Origin: JANOZM01 sp031429355
GTDB lineage: Bacteria; Pseudomonadota; Gammaproteobacteria; Burkholderiales; Burkholderiaceae_E
Assembly: GCA_031429355.1 (NCBI GenBank)
Contig: JANOZM010000016.1
Location: forward strand, 372,001-436,000
Length of the DNA stretch: 64,000 nucleotides
Direction: 5' to 3'
A program made the translations under genes and the position numbers. The notes below the pieces were generated by a model. It saw nothing but the letters and a program-made list of their open reading frames with translations, was not told the origin of the DNA and made no database searches. Within the stretch, counting starts at the first letter, position 1. Each line of letters opens with the position of its first letter. Shown in pieces: positions 15,823-24,722 of the stretch.

Positions 15823-17556
15823 TTAATTACCCACTGCAACGCCGTCCCGACGCGGATCTGCGGCCCCAATCCAACCATCACCTTGGCGAAATAAAAAGCC
15901 GAGCCCACTAGGCATTGCAACGACGTCGACAACATGCCCTTTAGCCCTTAATGCTTCAGCGAGTGAAGCAACCGGAGTGTCTTTTTCTAATTGCACTTTT
16001 CCGCGAATCGCGGTCGATACATGTCCTTTTGCTAAAGCTTCGGAAGGTGTTCGACCATTGGCTAGCATTTCAACTAAAGTTTGTGCGATGTAGTCAACAA
16101 TTTGTCCACCGCCTGCGGAGCCGCCAACCGCAACCGGATACCCTGCGCGATCAAACACAATTGTTGGGGCCATTGAGGTGACCGGACGTTTGCCTGCTTG
16201 CATACGATTTGGTGCTGCTTGGCCCGCCCTCGGAACACCCGTAAAGTTCGTTAACGCATTGTTTACTATTGCGCCATTGGCAACAATACGCGAGCCAAAA
16301 TTGAGGTTGTTGGTTGTAGTCATCGACAAGGTGTTACCTTGTTTATCAACTATTGCAATTTGACTTGTGGCATCCGCACTTTGCACTTCTGGTGCAAGTT
16401 CTTGCAAGGCTACTTTTTTCTCGACATTACCCGGTGTAACCTCAGGAATCATTCGAGCGGGTGTAATAGATCGAGCCCGTTCTTGCAAATAATCGCGCGC
16501 TAACAATACATCAGTAGGCACGCGGGTAAAACCTGGGTCACCTACATATTGCAATCGATCCGCTTGGGCCAACCGACCACTTTCAACATAGGTATGCACA
16601 AACTCGGCGTCATCGAAATTAAACTTTTTAGCCGTTGGGTTTAATACTGAACGATGCTCCAATATTTGCAACATTTGCAGCACAACGACGCCACCAAAAG
16701 AGGGTGGGGCCATCATACAAACCGAGTAAGTTAAAAACGGAGCGCACAAAGGGTCACGGGCTTGGGGTTGATAGTTGGTGAGATCGTTTGGGGTAATCAG
16801 CGATGGTCGATTTCCCCGTTGCACGGCAGTTATAAAGTCGGCTTGGTCTTTGCCCCATGCCTGCTCATGCCCATTGGTTGCAATACGGCGCATCGTAGTT
16901 GCATAGGCCGGGTTTTTAACAGTCGAACCAATCGCCTTTGGTTTTCCATCGGCAGTAAACAAGTAAGACACTAACTCGGGGTGGTCGGCTGCCGCGTTGG
17001 GCAACGATAAAATGCCATGCATGTAGGCTGCCATCGGGTAGCCGGATTCTGCCAATTCGATGGCGGGTTCGAACAACTTAGCCCAAGGTAATTTACCGTG
17101 GCGTGCGTGCACTTGTTTTAGTACCGATAAGGTTCCGGGCACACCAGCACTGCGCCCGCCACGTTGCACTAAATCGCTGTTGATAGTGCTGCCATCAGTG
17201 TCGATTGTTAAAGCATTGGTTACTCGGCTTGGGGCTGCCGCAAGGCCATCAAAGCTCTCTAGTTTTTTAGTACTTGCATCAAAATGCAAGATCAATGATC
17301 CTCCACCAATTCCAGAGGATTGCGCTTCGACGAGGCCGAGCACCATTTGCGCAGCTATGGCAGCATCAATAGGAGCGCCACCTGCATTCAAAATGCGTAG
17401 TGCTGCGGTTGATGCCAACGGATGGGCTGTGGTAACCGCCGATTTTAACGGTTTTGATATATATCGAAGCTCGGGGCCGGGGGGAGCAACTGGAGTAACG
17501 CAACTCGCAAGTACAAGTGACGCAAACGCAAAAACAAACCGATATTTTGAAAACAT
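15823..17556 (-). CDS. ggt: Gamma-glutamyltranspeptidase (lipoprotein)
   Basis: 577 residues from ATG 17556. It cleaves gamma-glutamyl bonds of glutathione outside the cytoplasm. A lipobox (FASLVLASC) suggests membrane anchoring in the periplasm. Family signs: AALRILNAGGAPIDAAIA near the start; the self-processing, catalytic Thr in DATSQIAIVDKQGNTLS; then TTNNLNFGSRIV, TSMAPTIVFD and GGSAGGGQIVD. The length matches the proenzyme, which splits before that Thr. It is divergent from gshA, so the locus pairs glutathione salvage with synthesis. Confidence 0.9.
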   Translation of the reverse strand: MFSKYRFVFAFASLVLASCVTPVAPPGPELRYISKPLKSAVTTAHPLASTAALRILNAGGAPIDAAIAAQMVLGLVEAQSSGIGGGSLILHFDASTKKLESFDGLAAAPSRVTNALTIDTDGSTINSDLVQRGGRSAGVPGTLSVLKQVHARHGKLPWAKLFEPAIELAESGYPMAAYMHGILSLPNAAADHPELVSYLFTADGKPKAIGSTVKNPAYATTMRRIATNGHEQAWGKDQADFITAVQRGNRPSLITPNDLTNYQPQARDPLCAPFLTYSVCMMAPPSFGGVVVLQMLQILEHRSVLNPTAKKFNFDDAEFVHTYVESGRLAQADRLQYVGDPGFTRVPTDVLLARDYLQERARSITPARMIPEVTPGNVEKKVALQELAPEVQSADATSQIAIVDKQGNTLSMTTTNNLNFGSRIVANGAIVNNALTNFTGVPRAGQAAPNRMQAGKRPVTSMAPTIVFDRAGYPVAVGGSAGGGQIVDYIAQTLVEMLANGRTPSEALAKGHVSTAIRGKVQLEKDTPVASLAEALRAKGHVVDVVAMPSGLGFLFRQGDGWIGAADPRRDGVAVGN

Positions 17557-17675
17557 AGCGCACAGCCTCAAGTAATACCTTCGAAGTAAATAGTCTACAT
17601 GGATTCGAATTTACGATCCAAGGGCGAATTTTTGGCTTCTTGTATCCAATTTTCAGTTTCATGGTAACTTTGCGT

Positions 17676-19223
17676 ATGAACCAAGCAAAAGCAACCAATT
17701 CGATTCGAGCCTTACTTCAAGACGTCCCTACGCAGCGCCTGCTAGGCATGCGCCGCGGCATAGAGAAAGAAAGCTTACGGGCTTTATCCACGACGGGTAT
17801 TGCGTTAACACCCCATCCACGCGCTTTGGGAAGCGCTTTAACGCACCCGAGTATTACAACCGACTATTGCGAATCACAGTTAGAGCTGATTACTTCGGCG
17901 CATTTGCGAGTTGAAGATTGCGTTGATGAGTTAATGCAAACGCATCAATTTGTTTATCGTTCTTTATTGGACCAAGGCGATGAATTGATGTGGGTCTCTA
18001 GCATGCCGTGCGGACTGCCTACTGATGAGACTATTCCTATTAGTCGCTACGGTAACAGTAACGTTGGCAAAGCAAAAAGTGTGTATCGCATGGGGCTTGG
18101 GCATCGCTATGGTCGACGGATGCAAACGATATCGGGCATTCATTACAACTGGTCCTTGCCCGACGTAAACACTGAGCAATATTTTGATCTAATTCGTAAC
18201 TTTCGCCGTAATGCGTTTTTGTTATTGTATTTATTTGGCGCTTCACCGGCGTTGTGCCCAAGTTTTGTAGCAGGGCGCGACCACGGTTTGCAAGTGTTAA
18301 GCGAACAGGCGTTGTACTTGCCATACGCCACTTCGCTACGAATGGGGCGCTTGGGTTATCAAAGTGATGCTCAGTCAACCTTGGCGGTTAGTTATAACGG
18401 ACTAAATGGTTATGCCACTTCGTTGTTTGATGCTTTAACTAGGCCTTATCCGGCTTATGAAAAATTGGGTATTCGTAATCCGGGCGGCGAATATCTTCAG
18501 CTTTCAACAAGCCTTCTGCAAATTGAAAACGAGTTCTACGGCACGATTCGCCCCAAGCGCACAATTCGGTCGGGCGAGCGCCCTTTACATGCCTTACGCG
18601 AACGTGGGGTCGAATATATTGAGGTTCGGTTGATGGATTTAGATCCATTTGAAACCGTGGGTATCACCTCATCAACAATGCGATTTTTAGACATCTTTTT
18701 AATGCACTGTTTATTGTCGCCAAGTGCACCCGATACGCCTGCCGAAATAGAAGAACTTAAATATAACCAACACAACACTGCGGCGCGAGGCCGTGAACCG
18801 GGTCTTTGTTTAAAACGCGATGGAGATGATGTTTCTTTAGTTGCGTGGGGTACAGAAATTTTAGAACAATGCCAACCAATCGCCTCATCGCTTGATGCTG
18901 CACATGGCACGACAGAACATAGCAACGCATTAAGCATCGCCATGGCGCGCATGAATGATTCGAGCTTAACACCGTCTGCGCGGGTTCTCGAAGCTATGAA
19001 AAATTCGCACGACAACTCGTTTTCGCAATTTATCCAAAAGCAATCCATTAAAACGCGCGATGCGTTGTTGGCTTTACCTTGGAGCCCTGAGCAGCAAGCG
19101 CACTTTGAACAACTCAGCCAACAATCCTTGCTGGATCAGCGCGCTATAGAAGCGGCTGACACAATTGATTTTGAAACATACCGCGAAAAGTATATGGCGA
19201 CCCAAAATTTAACTGAAGCATGA
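17676..19223 (+). CDS. gshA: Glutamate-cysteine ligase, E. coli type
   Basis: 515 residues from ATG 17676 (ATG 17661 and TTG 17640 are in frame upstream). It makes gamma-glutamylcysteine from glutamate, cysteine and ATP, the first step of glutathione synthesis. Recognisable parts: LLGMRRGIEKESLRAL, TDYCESQLELITSAH, SSMPCGLP, YRMGLGHRYGRRMQTISGIH, and YIEVRLMDLDPFE near the middle. Size agrees with the roughly 518 residues of E. coli GshA. The last codons overlap the start of the next gene by 4 bases, and ggt is divergent upstream. Confidence 0.95.
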   Translation: MNQAKATNSIRALLQDVPTQRLLGMRRGIEKESLRALSTTGIALTPHPRALGSALTHPSITTDYCESQLELITSAHLRVEDCVDELMQTHQFVYRSLLDQGDELMWVSSMPCGLPTDETIPISRYGNSNVGKAKSVYRMGLGHRYGRRMQTISGIHYNWSLPDVNTEQYFDLIRNFRRNAFLLLYLFGASPALCPSFVAGRDHGLQVLSEQALYLPYATSLRMGRLGYQSDAQSTLAVSYNGLNGYATSLFDALTRPYPAYEKLGIRNPGGEYLQLSTSLLQIENEFYGTIRPKRTIRSGERPLHALRERGVEYIEVRLMDLDPFETVGITSSTMRFLDIFLMHCLLSPSAPDTPAEIEELKYNQHNTAARGREPGLCLKRDGDDVSLVAWGTEILEQCQPIASSLDAAHGTTEHSNALSIAMARMNDSSLTPSARVLEAMKNSHDNSFSQFIQKQSIKTRDALLALPWSPEQQAHFEQLSQQSLLDQRAIEAADTIDFETYREKYMATQNLTEA

Positions 19224-20035
19224 GCGTTAGCCAACCATTGCGATTTGTTACTGCCACAGTAATCAAAGCGACCTACATTTTATTTGCGGTCACTTTGGCT
19301 GCTTGTACTACACAATTTGTAAAGCCGACCGCCGATACACCGACTACCAGCTTAATTCAAATTCAAAGCAAAAGCATTTCGCCTAAAAACGGCGGTAAAT
19401 TCGTCGAAGCATCCGAGCTGCAGATTGGGGATATTTTATTAACTGCGACTAGTGGCGTTGCGTCGGTTGGTATTCGCGCTGCCACCTTAGCGCCGGTTAG
19501 TCATGCTGCGTTGTATGTCGGCAATGGCCAAGTCGTTGAGGCTGTTGTCAAGGGCGTTCAGATGCGCAGCATGACTAAGTTTTTAGACGAAGAATCAACC
19601 GTTGTTGCTTTTCGGCATCCTAAGATAACCGTCGAGAATGCACAGAACTTAAAAGCCTTTGCAATGAATCAAATAGGCAAATCGTATAACCACGTCGGCA
19701 TTATGTTGCATGCACCGTTCGCAATCGAGCGACGTATTTGCGAGTTGCCATTAATACCGAGTGTGATACGTGAAGCCTGTTTAAAAGGCATCGCTCAAAT
19801 CCAATTAGGGGCTATGCGTGACAACAGTTTTTTCTGCTCGCAACTAGTGGTTGCGGCGTATGCGGCAGCGCAAACGCCATTAGTTGAAACAGATCCGCGT
19901 TTTGTGAGCCCGGGCGATTTACTGCACATGCGTGAAAACGATGTTCCGTCTCTAACGCCGAAGGAAAAGCTTGTTTATGTCGGGCATTTGAAGACTTCAA
20001 TTCCTTCGGATTCGGTTGCACTGCGCCTTAATTAA
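19220..20035 (+). CDS. Permuted NlpC/P60-like (YiiX/YaeF-type) lipoprotein
   Basis: 271 residues. A signal with lipobox (LFAVTLAAC) suggests a periplasmic lipoprotein. ELQIGDILLT begins the domain; His is in PVSHAALYVGNGQVVEAV and the later Cys is in NSFFCSQLVVAAY. The order His then Cys is the circularly permuted papain-like arrangement of YiiX/YaeF proteins, which act as peptidases, amidases or acyltransferases. ATGA overlap with gshA shows tight translational coupling, unusual for this family. Its target is unknown; action on gamma-glutamyl or peptidoglycan peptides is a guess. Confidence 0.75.
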   Translation: MSVSQPLRFVTATVIKATYILFAVTLAACTTQFVKPTADTPTTSLIQIQSKSISPKNGGKFVEASELQIGDILLTATSGVASVGIRAATLAPVSHAALYVGNGQVVEAVVKGVQMRSMTKFLDEESTVVAFRHPKITVENAQNLKAFAMNQIGKSYNHVGIMLHAPFAIERRICELPLIPSVIREACLKGIAQIQLGAMRDNSFFCSQLVVAAYAAAQTPLVETDPRFVSPGDLLHMRENDVPSLTPKEKLVYVGHLKTSIPSDSVALRLN

Positions 20036-20967
20036 CCGACCACCTGATAATACAAATTTTGCGGGTGGTTTGCTTGGGCAAAAAAGTACCAACGCTCGGC
20101 AACTAAACCGGGTATTTGAATTAAAGCGGCTAGCACCCAAGGCCAAGTTGCTCCGGTCTTGATACCCCAAATACATAGCAATGCGGGGACCACAAAAGCT
20201 AGTAATACAAAAATGTTTTTAACGTTGCGAACCGTTGCTGTTTGCGCTCCATGAAAAAACTCGCGCGTATTAAACGAACCAGCCGACATTCCCATCGATT
20301 TTTGAACAATTTTGTCCGCTTTGATTCCCGTGGCCGATTGTAGGTTTGAGCGATGTTTTATTTTTGTATTGCGTGCCACGCTAACTAGTCGAACCGCTAA
20401 GGCTATTAATAGCGCTACAAGCGTAACTGGACCAAGCGCGCGAGTAATGTGCTCAGTGTTAAACAAGGCGGCTAAAGCGGTTGTAAATAAAAGGCCGGAA
20501 GCTAACCCAATAAGTATGAAGTTAGCTACAGTAAATTTGGTTGCCCATTCTTGAATAAATTTCAAACAAGCGTAGATCATTGCAGTGCAATACCAAAGCA
20601 CCACAGATCCAATTAAACACAGCACGGGCAATATTGTTTGTAGTGCATAGGTGCTAGGTTTTAGCGTTGCAACCACGGCCCAAATTGCAACCAGACCGAT
20701 GTAAAGCGGTAACACAATAACCTCGCGTGACATCCACGAAGTACGCCACATGGCGATGGCCCGCCAGGCGCGCATCTTGTGACCCAAATGCAAAAACGAA
20801 GCCGCTAAGCCAACGGTAAGCAGCAACGTGGCGACCATTAAAGAGATACTTAAAACCCCCTGTGTAATTTGCTGTCCGGTTAAGACCCACGCGGCCAGAG
20901 TAACGACAATACCTTGGCCGATACCAATAAAGGTCGTAAAAAAAAGTATAGAAAATGCTGGATGCAT
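20032..20967 (-). CDS. soeC: Membrane anchor subunit of sulfite dehydrogenase (DmsC/NrfD-like)
   Basis: 311 residues with about eight membrane segments (for instance FSILFFTTFIGIGQGIVVTL, LLLTVGLAASFLHLGHKM and FVLLAFVVPALLCIWGI). SFLHLGHKMRAWRAI and WRTSWMSREVIVLPLY are typical of DmsC-type quinone-binding anchors. It follows the iron-sulfur subunit by 30 bases. Expected to pass electrons from SoeAB to the quinone pool in the inner membrane. Its 3' end overlaps that of the YiiX-like gene by 4 bases. Confidence 0.75.
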   Translation of the reverse strand: MHPAFSILFFTTFIGIGQGIVVTLAAWVLTGQQITQGVLSISLMVATLLLTVGLAASFLHLGHKMRAWRAIAMWRTSWMSREVIVLPLYIGLVAIWAVVATLKPSTYALQTILPVLCLIGSVVLWYCTAMIYACLKFIQEWATKFTVANFILIGLASGLLFTTALAALFNTEHITRALGPVTLVALLIALAVRLVSVARNTKIKHRSNLQSATGIKADKIVQKSMGMSAGSFNTREFFHGAQTATVRNVKNIFVLLAFVVPALLCIWGIKTGATWPWVLAALIQIPGLVAERWYFFAQANHPQNLYYQVVG

Positions 20968-20997
20968 AAAGACCTAAAGTTTAACTGGACCTAAAAT

Positions 20998-21729
20998 TTA
21001 ACTGGATCGTGGCCGGGTAATCTGGCGCGGTAAGTATTGGTTAGCAGGTTGCGTTTCCCATTCGGGCATTAGCGCATAGCCACCACGTTCTTTAATGGCT
21101 TTAGAAACGTCGGAGTTTGGGTCTTTTACATCGCCAAACAACCGTGCACCTGTGGGGCAGGCCGAAACACAAGCCGGTTTACGATCTTCTTTGGGCAAGT
21201 CTTCGTTATAAATGCGATCAACGCACAGTGTGCATTTAGTCATGACCTGCCGCTCTTCATCCAACTCACGGGCACCGTAAGGGCAAGCCCACGCGCAATA
21301 TTTGCAACCAATGCATTTGTCGTAATCAACTAAAACAATGCCGTCTTCTTTGCGTTTATAGCTTGCACCTGTTGGACAAACGGGTACGCACGGCGGGTCT
21401 TCGCAATGCAAACAACTTTTGGGAAAGTGAATCGTTTCGGTGGCTGGAAAAGAGCCGGCCTCATAAGTTTGCACGCGATTAAAAAACGTCCCGGTAGGGT
21501 TAGCACCGTATGGGTTGCTGTCGGTTAATGGGCCAGCGCTGCCTGAACTATTCCATTGCTTGCACGAGGTTACGCAGGCATGGCACCCCACGCAAACATT
21601 TAAGTCAATGACTAATGCAAGTTGCTTGGCTAATGTTTCAGCCGGATGCGAACTTGGTGGAACAGGTGCATTAACAAACGCATTGTTTTTGGCGTTTTCT
21701 TTTAGTATTTCTTGTAGCCACTTAATCAT
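20998..21729 (-). CDS. soeB: Four-cluster iron-sulfur subunit of sulfite dehydrogenase
   Basis: 243 residues. Four Cys groups for [4Fe-4S] clusters can be read: CVGCHACVTSC, CLHCEDPPCVPVC, CIGCKYCAWAC, and CTLCVDRI with CVSACPTGA. This is the DmsB/NrfC-type electron-transfer subunit. It begins within the last 4 bases of soeA (ATGA) and is followed by the anchor gene. It should shuttle electrons from the molybdenum subunit to SoeC. Confidence 0.8.
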   Translation of the reverse strand: MIKWLQEILKENAKNNAFVNAPVPPSSHPAETLAKQLALVIDLNVCVGCHACVTSCKQWNSSGSAGPLTDSNPYGANPTGTFFNRVQTYEAGSFPATETIHFPKSCLHCEDPPCVPVCPTGASYKRKEDGIVLVDYDKCIGCKYCAWACPYGARELDEERQVMTKCTLCVDRIYNEDLPKEDRKPACVSACPTGARLFGDVKDPNSDVSKAIKERGGYALMPEWETQPANQYLPRQITRPRSS

Positions 21730-24683
21730 GATTTTTTATTACCTGCAAAATAGCTCATCACTTTAGAAATAGTTGCTGACCGATTGCCTAGGATGCCCGG
21801 CGCGGGCGGCACGGCTGCAATTTGGGGTAGGGTCGTTTCGTTTTCCATCGGCTCGGCGGGGCGAATTCGAACACGCACGTCGTACCAACCGGCTTGCCCT
21901 GTAATGGGGTCCGAGTTACTAATTGATTTGCTGGCATTATCAAACGGCAATTCTTCAGAAATTAAGTGGTTTAGTAAAAACCCCTTAGTGGCTTCATCAG
22001 CGCCCGGCGCTAACTGCCAAGCGCTATCGGCTTTACCAATCGCGTTCCAAGTCCATACCGTGCCAGGCTCGACTGCTTCGCTGTAACGAATCATGCAGCG
22101 CACCTTGCCCCATTGGCTTTCAACCCAACACCAGCCACCGTCTTCGATGCCAGCGGCTTGGGCCGTTAACGGATTAACGTGCAAGTAGTTGTGGCTATGA
22201 ATTTGCCGCAACCATGCGTTTTGCGAATCCCATGAGTGGTACATTGCCATTGGCCGTTGCGTAATTGCGTTTAACGGAAAGGCTTTTAAATCGGTTGCAT
22301 TTTCTTCTAACGGGGCATACCAAAAGGGAAGCGGGTCAAAGTATTTATCGATCCGTTCGCGCAGTTCTTCTGGCGGTTGGCGACCGGCAGTTTTACCTTG
22401 CGCCGCTAAGCGAAAGCTTTGCAATGTATCGGAATAAATAGCGATTTGAACCGGATCGTTTTTTTGCCGCCAACCTTTGTCTTTTGCAAAATCAAGGTAA
22501 TCACGATTCCAATTACGCATGTAGTGCATGTTCTCGGGCATGTGATATTGAAAAACACAATTGTTTTTTTCGTACGCTTCCCATTGCTTTTGGTTGGGTT
22601 CGCCGCGCAGGTGTGTATCACCTTCTTTGCCGCGCCAACCCATTAAAAATCCAATACCGGGTGCAGGCTGAAAATTAACAACAAAGTCTTGGTAGCCCGT
22701 AAATTTACGCGCGCCATCTTCTTTGGTAAACGCCGGAAATTTTAATCGTGAAGCCAGTTCAATGAGCACTTCTTGAAACGGTTTGCATTGCCCAGTTGGT
22801 GGTAACACTGGGATTCGTACTGAATCTACCGGGCCTTCAAACTCGCTAATTGGGCGGTCTAGCATGCCCATTACATCGTGCCGTTCTAAGTAGGTTGTAT
22901 CCGGCAAGACTAAGTCGGCAAAGGCTACTGTTTCGCTTTGAAACGCATCGCAAACAACTAAAAACGGAATCATGTATTCACCGTTAGCATCCTTGCGATT
23001 GAGCATTTCGCGCTGTGCCATCGTATTCATGCTGGAGTTCCAAGCCATGTTTGCCATAAAGATCATTAGCGTATCAATGCGATAAGGGTCACCTTTAACC
23101 GCATTGCTAATAACGTTATGCATCAACCCGTGAGCCGACAAGGGATGCTCCCACGAGAACGCGTGATCAATTCGAATCGGTGAACCGTCGGCGTTAATTG
23201 CAAGCTCTTCAGGGTTTGCCGGAAAACCTAACGGTGCCGCATTTAACGGCGTATTTGGTTTAATCATATCGGGGTCGTTGAAGGCCCGATAATTAGGAAC
23301 GATATGCCGAGGGTAAGGTGCCTTATGGCGAAAGCCTCCAGGGGCATCGATAGTACCAATTAAACTCATCAACACAGCCAACGAACGAACCGTTTGAAAG
23401 CCATTAGAATGCGCTGCAAGACCCCGCATCGCATGAAAGGCTACGGGCCTAGCTTGGGTGGTTTTGTGTACCTTGCCCCACGCATCGGTCCAACTAACGG
23501 GGACTTCGAAGGCTTGATGTAAAGCGGTATCGCCAATTTCAACGGCCAATCCGCGAATACGATCAGCCGCGATGCCGGTGATGGCGCTTGCCCATTCAGG
23601 AGTGCAGCTGGCGACGCGTTCGGTTAGTAGTTGGAACGCCGTAGCTACTTTTGTGCCGTCGGCTAGGGTGTATCGACCTAGCAGGGCAGGGTCACACTCA
23701 TCGGCAATTCCCTCGGGGTAAGCGTTTAAAACCTTGCCACTAATGGTGTCCCAAACTAATTTGTTGTGTGGGTTACGACCATCGCCCGGCGGGCCTTTCT
23801 CGGGGTTGTTGTCGTGAGCAAACATGCCCTCGCGATCACCTTCATCTAGCACCACCAATTGTGGTGCGTTGGTAAATCGTTTTAAGAACGCGTGATCAAC
23901 CAGATCCTTGGCAATTAGCTCGTGCAGTAAAGCCATAAACAAAGCGCCGTCGGTGCCCGGCTTTATTGGAATCCACTCATCAGCTATCGCCGAATATCCG
24001 GTACGCACTGGGTTAATGGAAATAAATCGTCCACCCTTGCGTTTAAATTTGCTGATAGCAATTTTCATGGGGTTGCTGTGATGGTCTTCGGCGGTGCCAA
24101 TCATTACAAACAGCTTGGCCCGTTCTAGGTCGGGGCCACCAAATTCCCAAAAGCTGCCGCCTACGGTGTAGATCATTCCAGCGGCCATATTGACCGAGCA
24201 AAAACCACCGTGGGCCGCATAGTTAGGCGTACCAAATTGCCGAGCAAACAAACCCGTTAACGCTTGCATTTGATCGCGCCCCGTAAAGAACGCAAATTTC
24301 TTTGGGTCGGTGGCACGAATCTTTGCTAAGCGTTCGGTAAGGATGCTGTATGCCTGGTCCCAACTAATCACTTCGAATTCGCCATCCCCGCGATTACTGC
24401 CGGTCTTACGCAACAGCGGCTGTGTAAGTCGTGCGGGCGAAATTTGTTTCATGATGCCCGATGCACCCTTGGCGCAAATAACGCCTTGGTTTAAAGGATG
24501 CTCGGGATTGCCATCGATGTATCTGACTTGGCCGTCGCGCAAGTGAACCCGAATGCCACAACGGCAGGCGCACATATAACAGGTGGTTGTTTTGACCGTG
24601 TTTTTAGCGTCCAGTTCGATTGTTTTGATCACGGGATCTAGCAACGGATTTACGCCGCTTGTTGTGAGAGTATTTGGGGTCAT
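21726..24683 (-). CDS. soeA: Cytoplasmic molybdopterin sulfite dehydrogenase, catalytic subunit (SoeA-like)
   Basis: 985 residues. The [4Fe-4S] ligands are C35, C38, C42 and C70 (CYMCACRCG, then GVICAKGASG). HGGFCSVNMAAG includes a candidate Mo-ligand Cys, and SNPMKIAISKFKRKGGRFIS with NPVRTGYSAIADEWI matches my memory of Allochromatium SoeA. There is no Tat signal, so the enzyme should face the cytoplasm, as SoeABC does, unlike periplasmic DMSO reductase. SoeABC oxidises sulfite to sulfate and passes electrons to quinone. The SulP permease gene 39 bases upstream fits a sulfur role. A polysulfide or other substrate is not excluded. Confidence 0.72.
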   Translation of the reverse strand: MTPNTLTTSGVNPLLDPVIKTIELDAKNTVKTTTCYMCACRCGIRVHLRDGQVRYIDGNPEHPLNQGVICAKGASGIMKQISPARLTQPLLRKTGSNRGDGEFEVISWDQAYSILTERLAKIRATDPKKFAFFTGRDQMQALTGLFARQFGTPNYAAHGGFCSVNMAAGMIYTVGGSFWEFGGPDLERAKLFVMIGTAEDHHSNPMKIAISKFKRKGGRFISINPVRTGYSAIADEWIPIKPGTDGALFMALLHELIAKDLVDHAFLKRFTNAPQLVVLDEGDREGMFAHDNNPEKGPPGDGRNPHNKLVWDTISGKVLNAYPEGIADECDPALLGRYTLADGTKVATAFQLLTERVASCTPEWASAITGIAADRIRGLAVEIGDTALHQAFEVPVSWTDAWGKVHKTTQARPVAFHAMRGLAAHSNGFQTVRSLAVLMSLIGTIDAPGGFRHKAPYPRHIVPNYRAFNDPDMIKPNTPLNAAPLGFPANPEELAINADGSPIRIDHAFSWEHPLSAHGLMHNVISNAVKGDPYRIDTLMIFMANMAWNSSMNTMAQREMLNRKDANGEYMIPFLVVCDAFQSETVAFADLVLPDTTYLERHDVMGMLDRPISEFEGPVDSVRIPVLPPTGQCKPFQEVLIELASRLKFPAFTKEDGARKFTGYQDFVVNFQPAPGIGFLMGWRGKEGDTHLRGEPNQKQWEAYEKNNCVFQYHMPENMHYMRNWNRDYLDFAKDKGWRQKNDPVQIAIYSDTLQSFRLAAQGKTAGRQPPEELRERIDKYFDPLPFWYAPLEENATDLKAFPLNAITQRPMAMYHSWDSQNAWLRQIHSHNYLHVNPLTAQAAGIEDGGWCWVESQWGKVRCMIRYSEAVEPGTVWTWNAIGKADSAWQLAPGADEATKGFLLNHLISEELPFDNASKSISNSDPITGQAGWYDVRVRIRPAEPMENETTLPQIAAVPPAPGILGNRSATISKVMSYFAGNKKS

Positions 24684-24722
24684 ATTTCTTGGTTACTCAT
24701 TTTTTTATTCACTTTTTGTAAC

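Noticed and set aside
22406..22678. Overlapping short reading frames on both strands inside soeA
   Set aside because: They lie inside a strongly conserved molybdoenzyme gene, have no ribosome site and no recognisable motif; frame shadows.
20032..24683. Periplasmic DMSO or TMAO reductase
   Set aside because: No Tat signal on the large subunit, and SoeA-like motifs plus an adjacent SulP gene favour cytoplasmic sulfite dehydrogenase.
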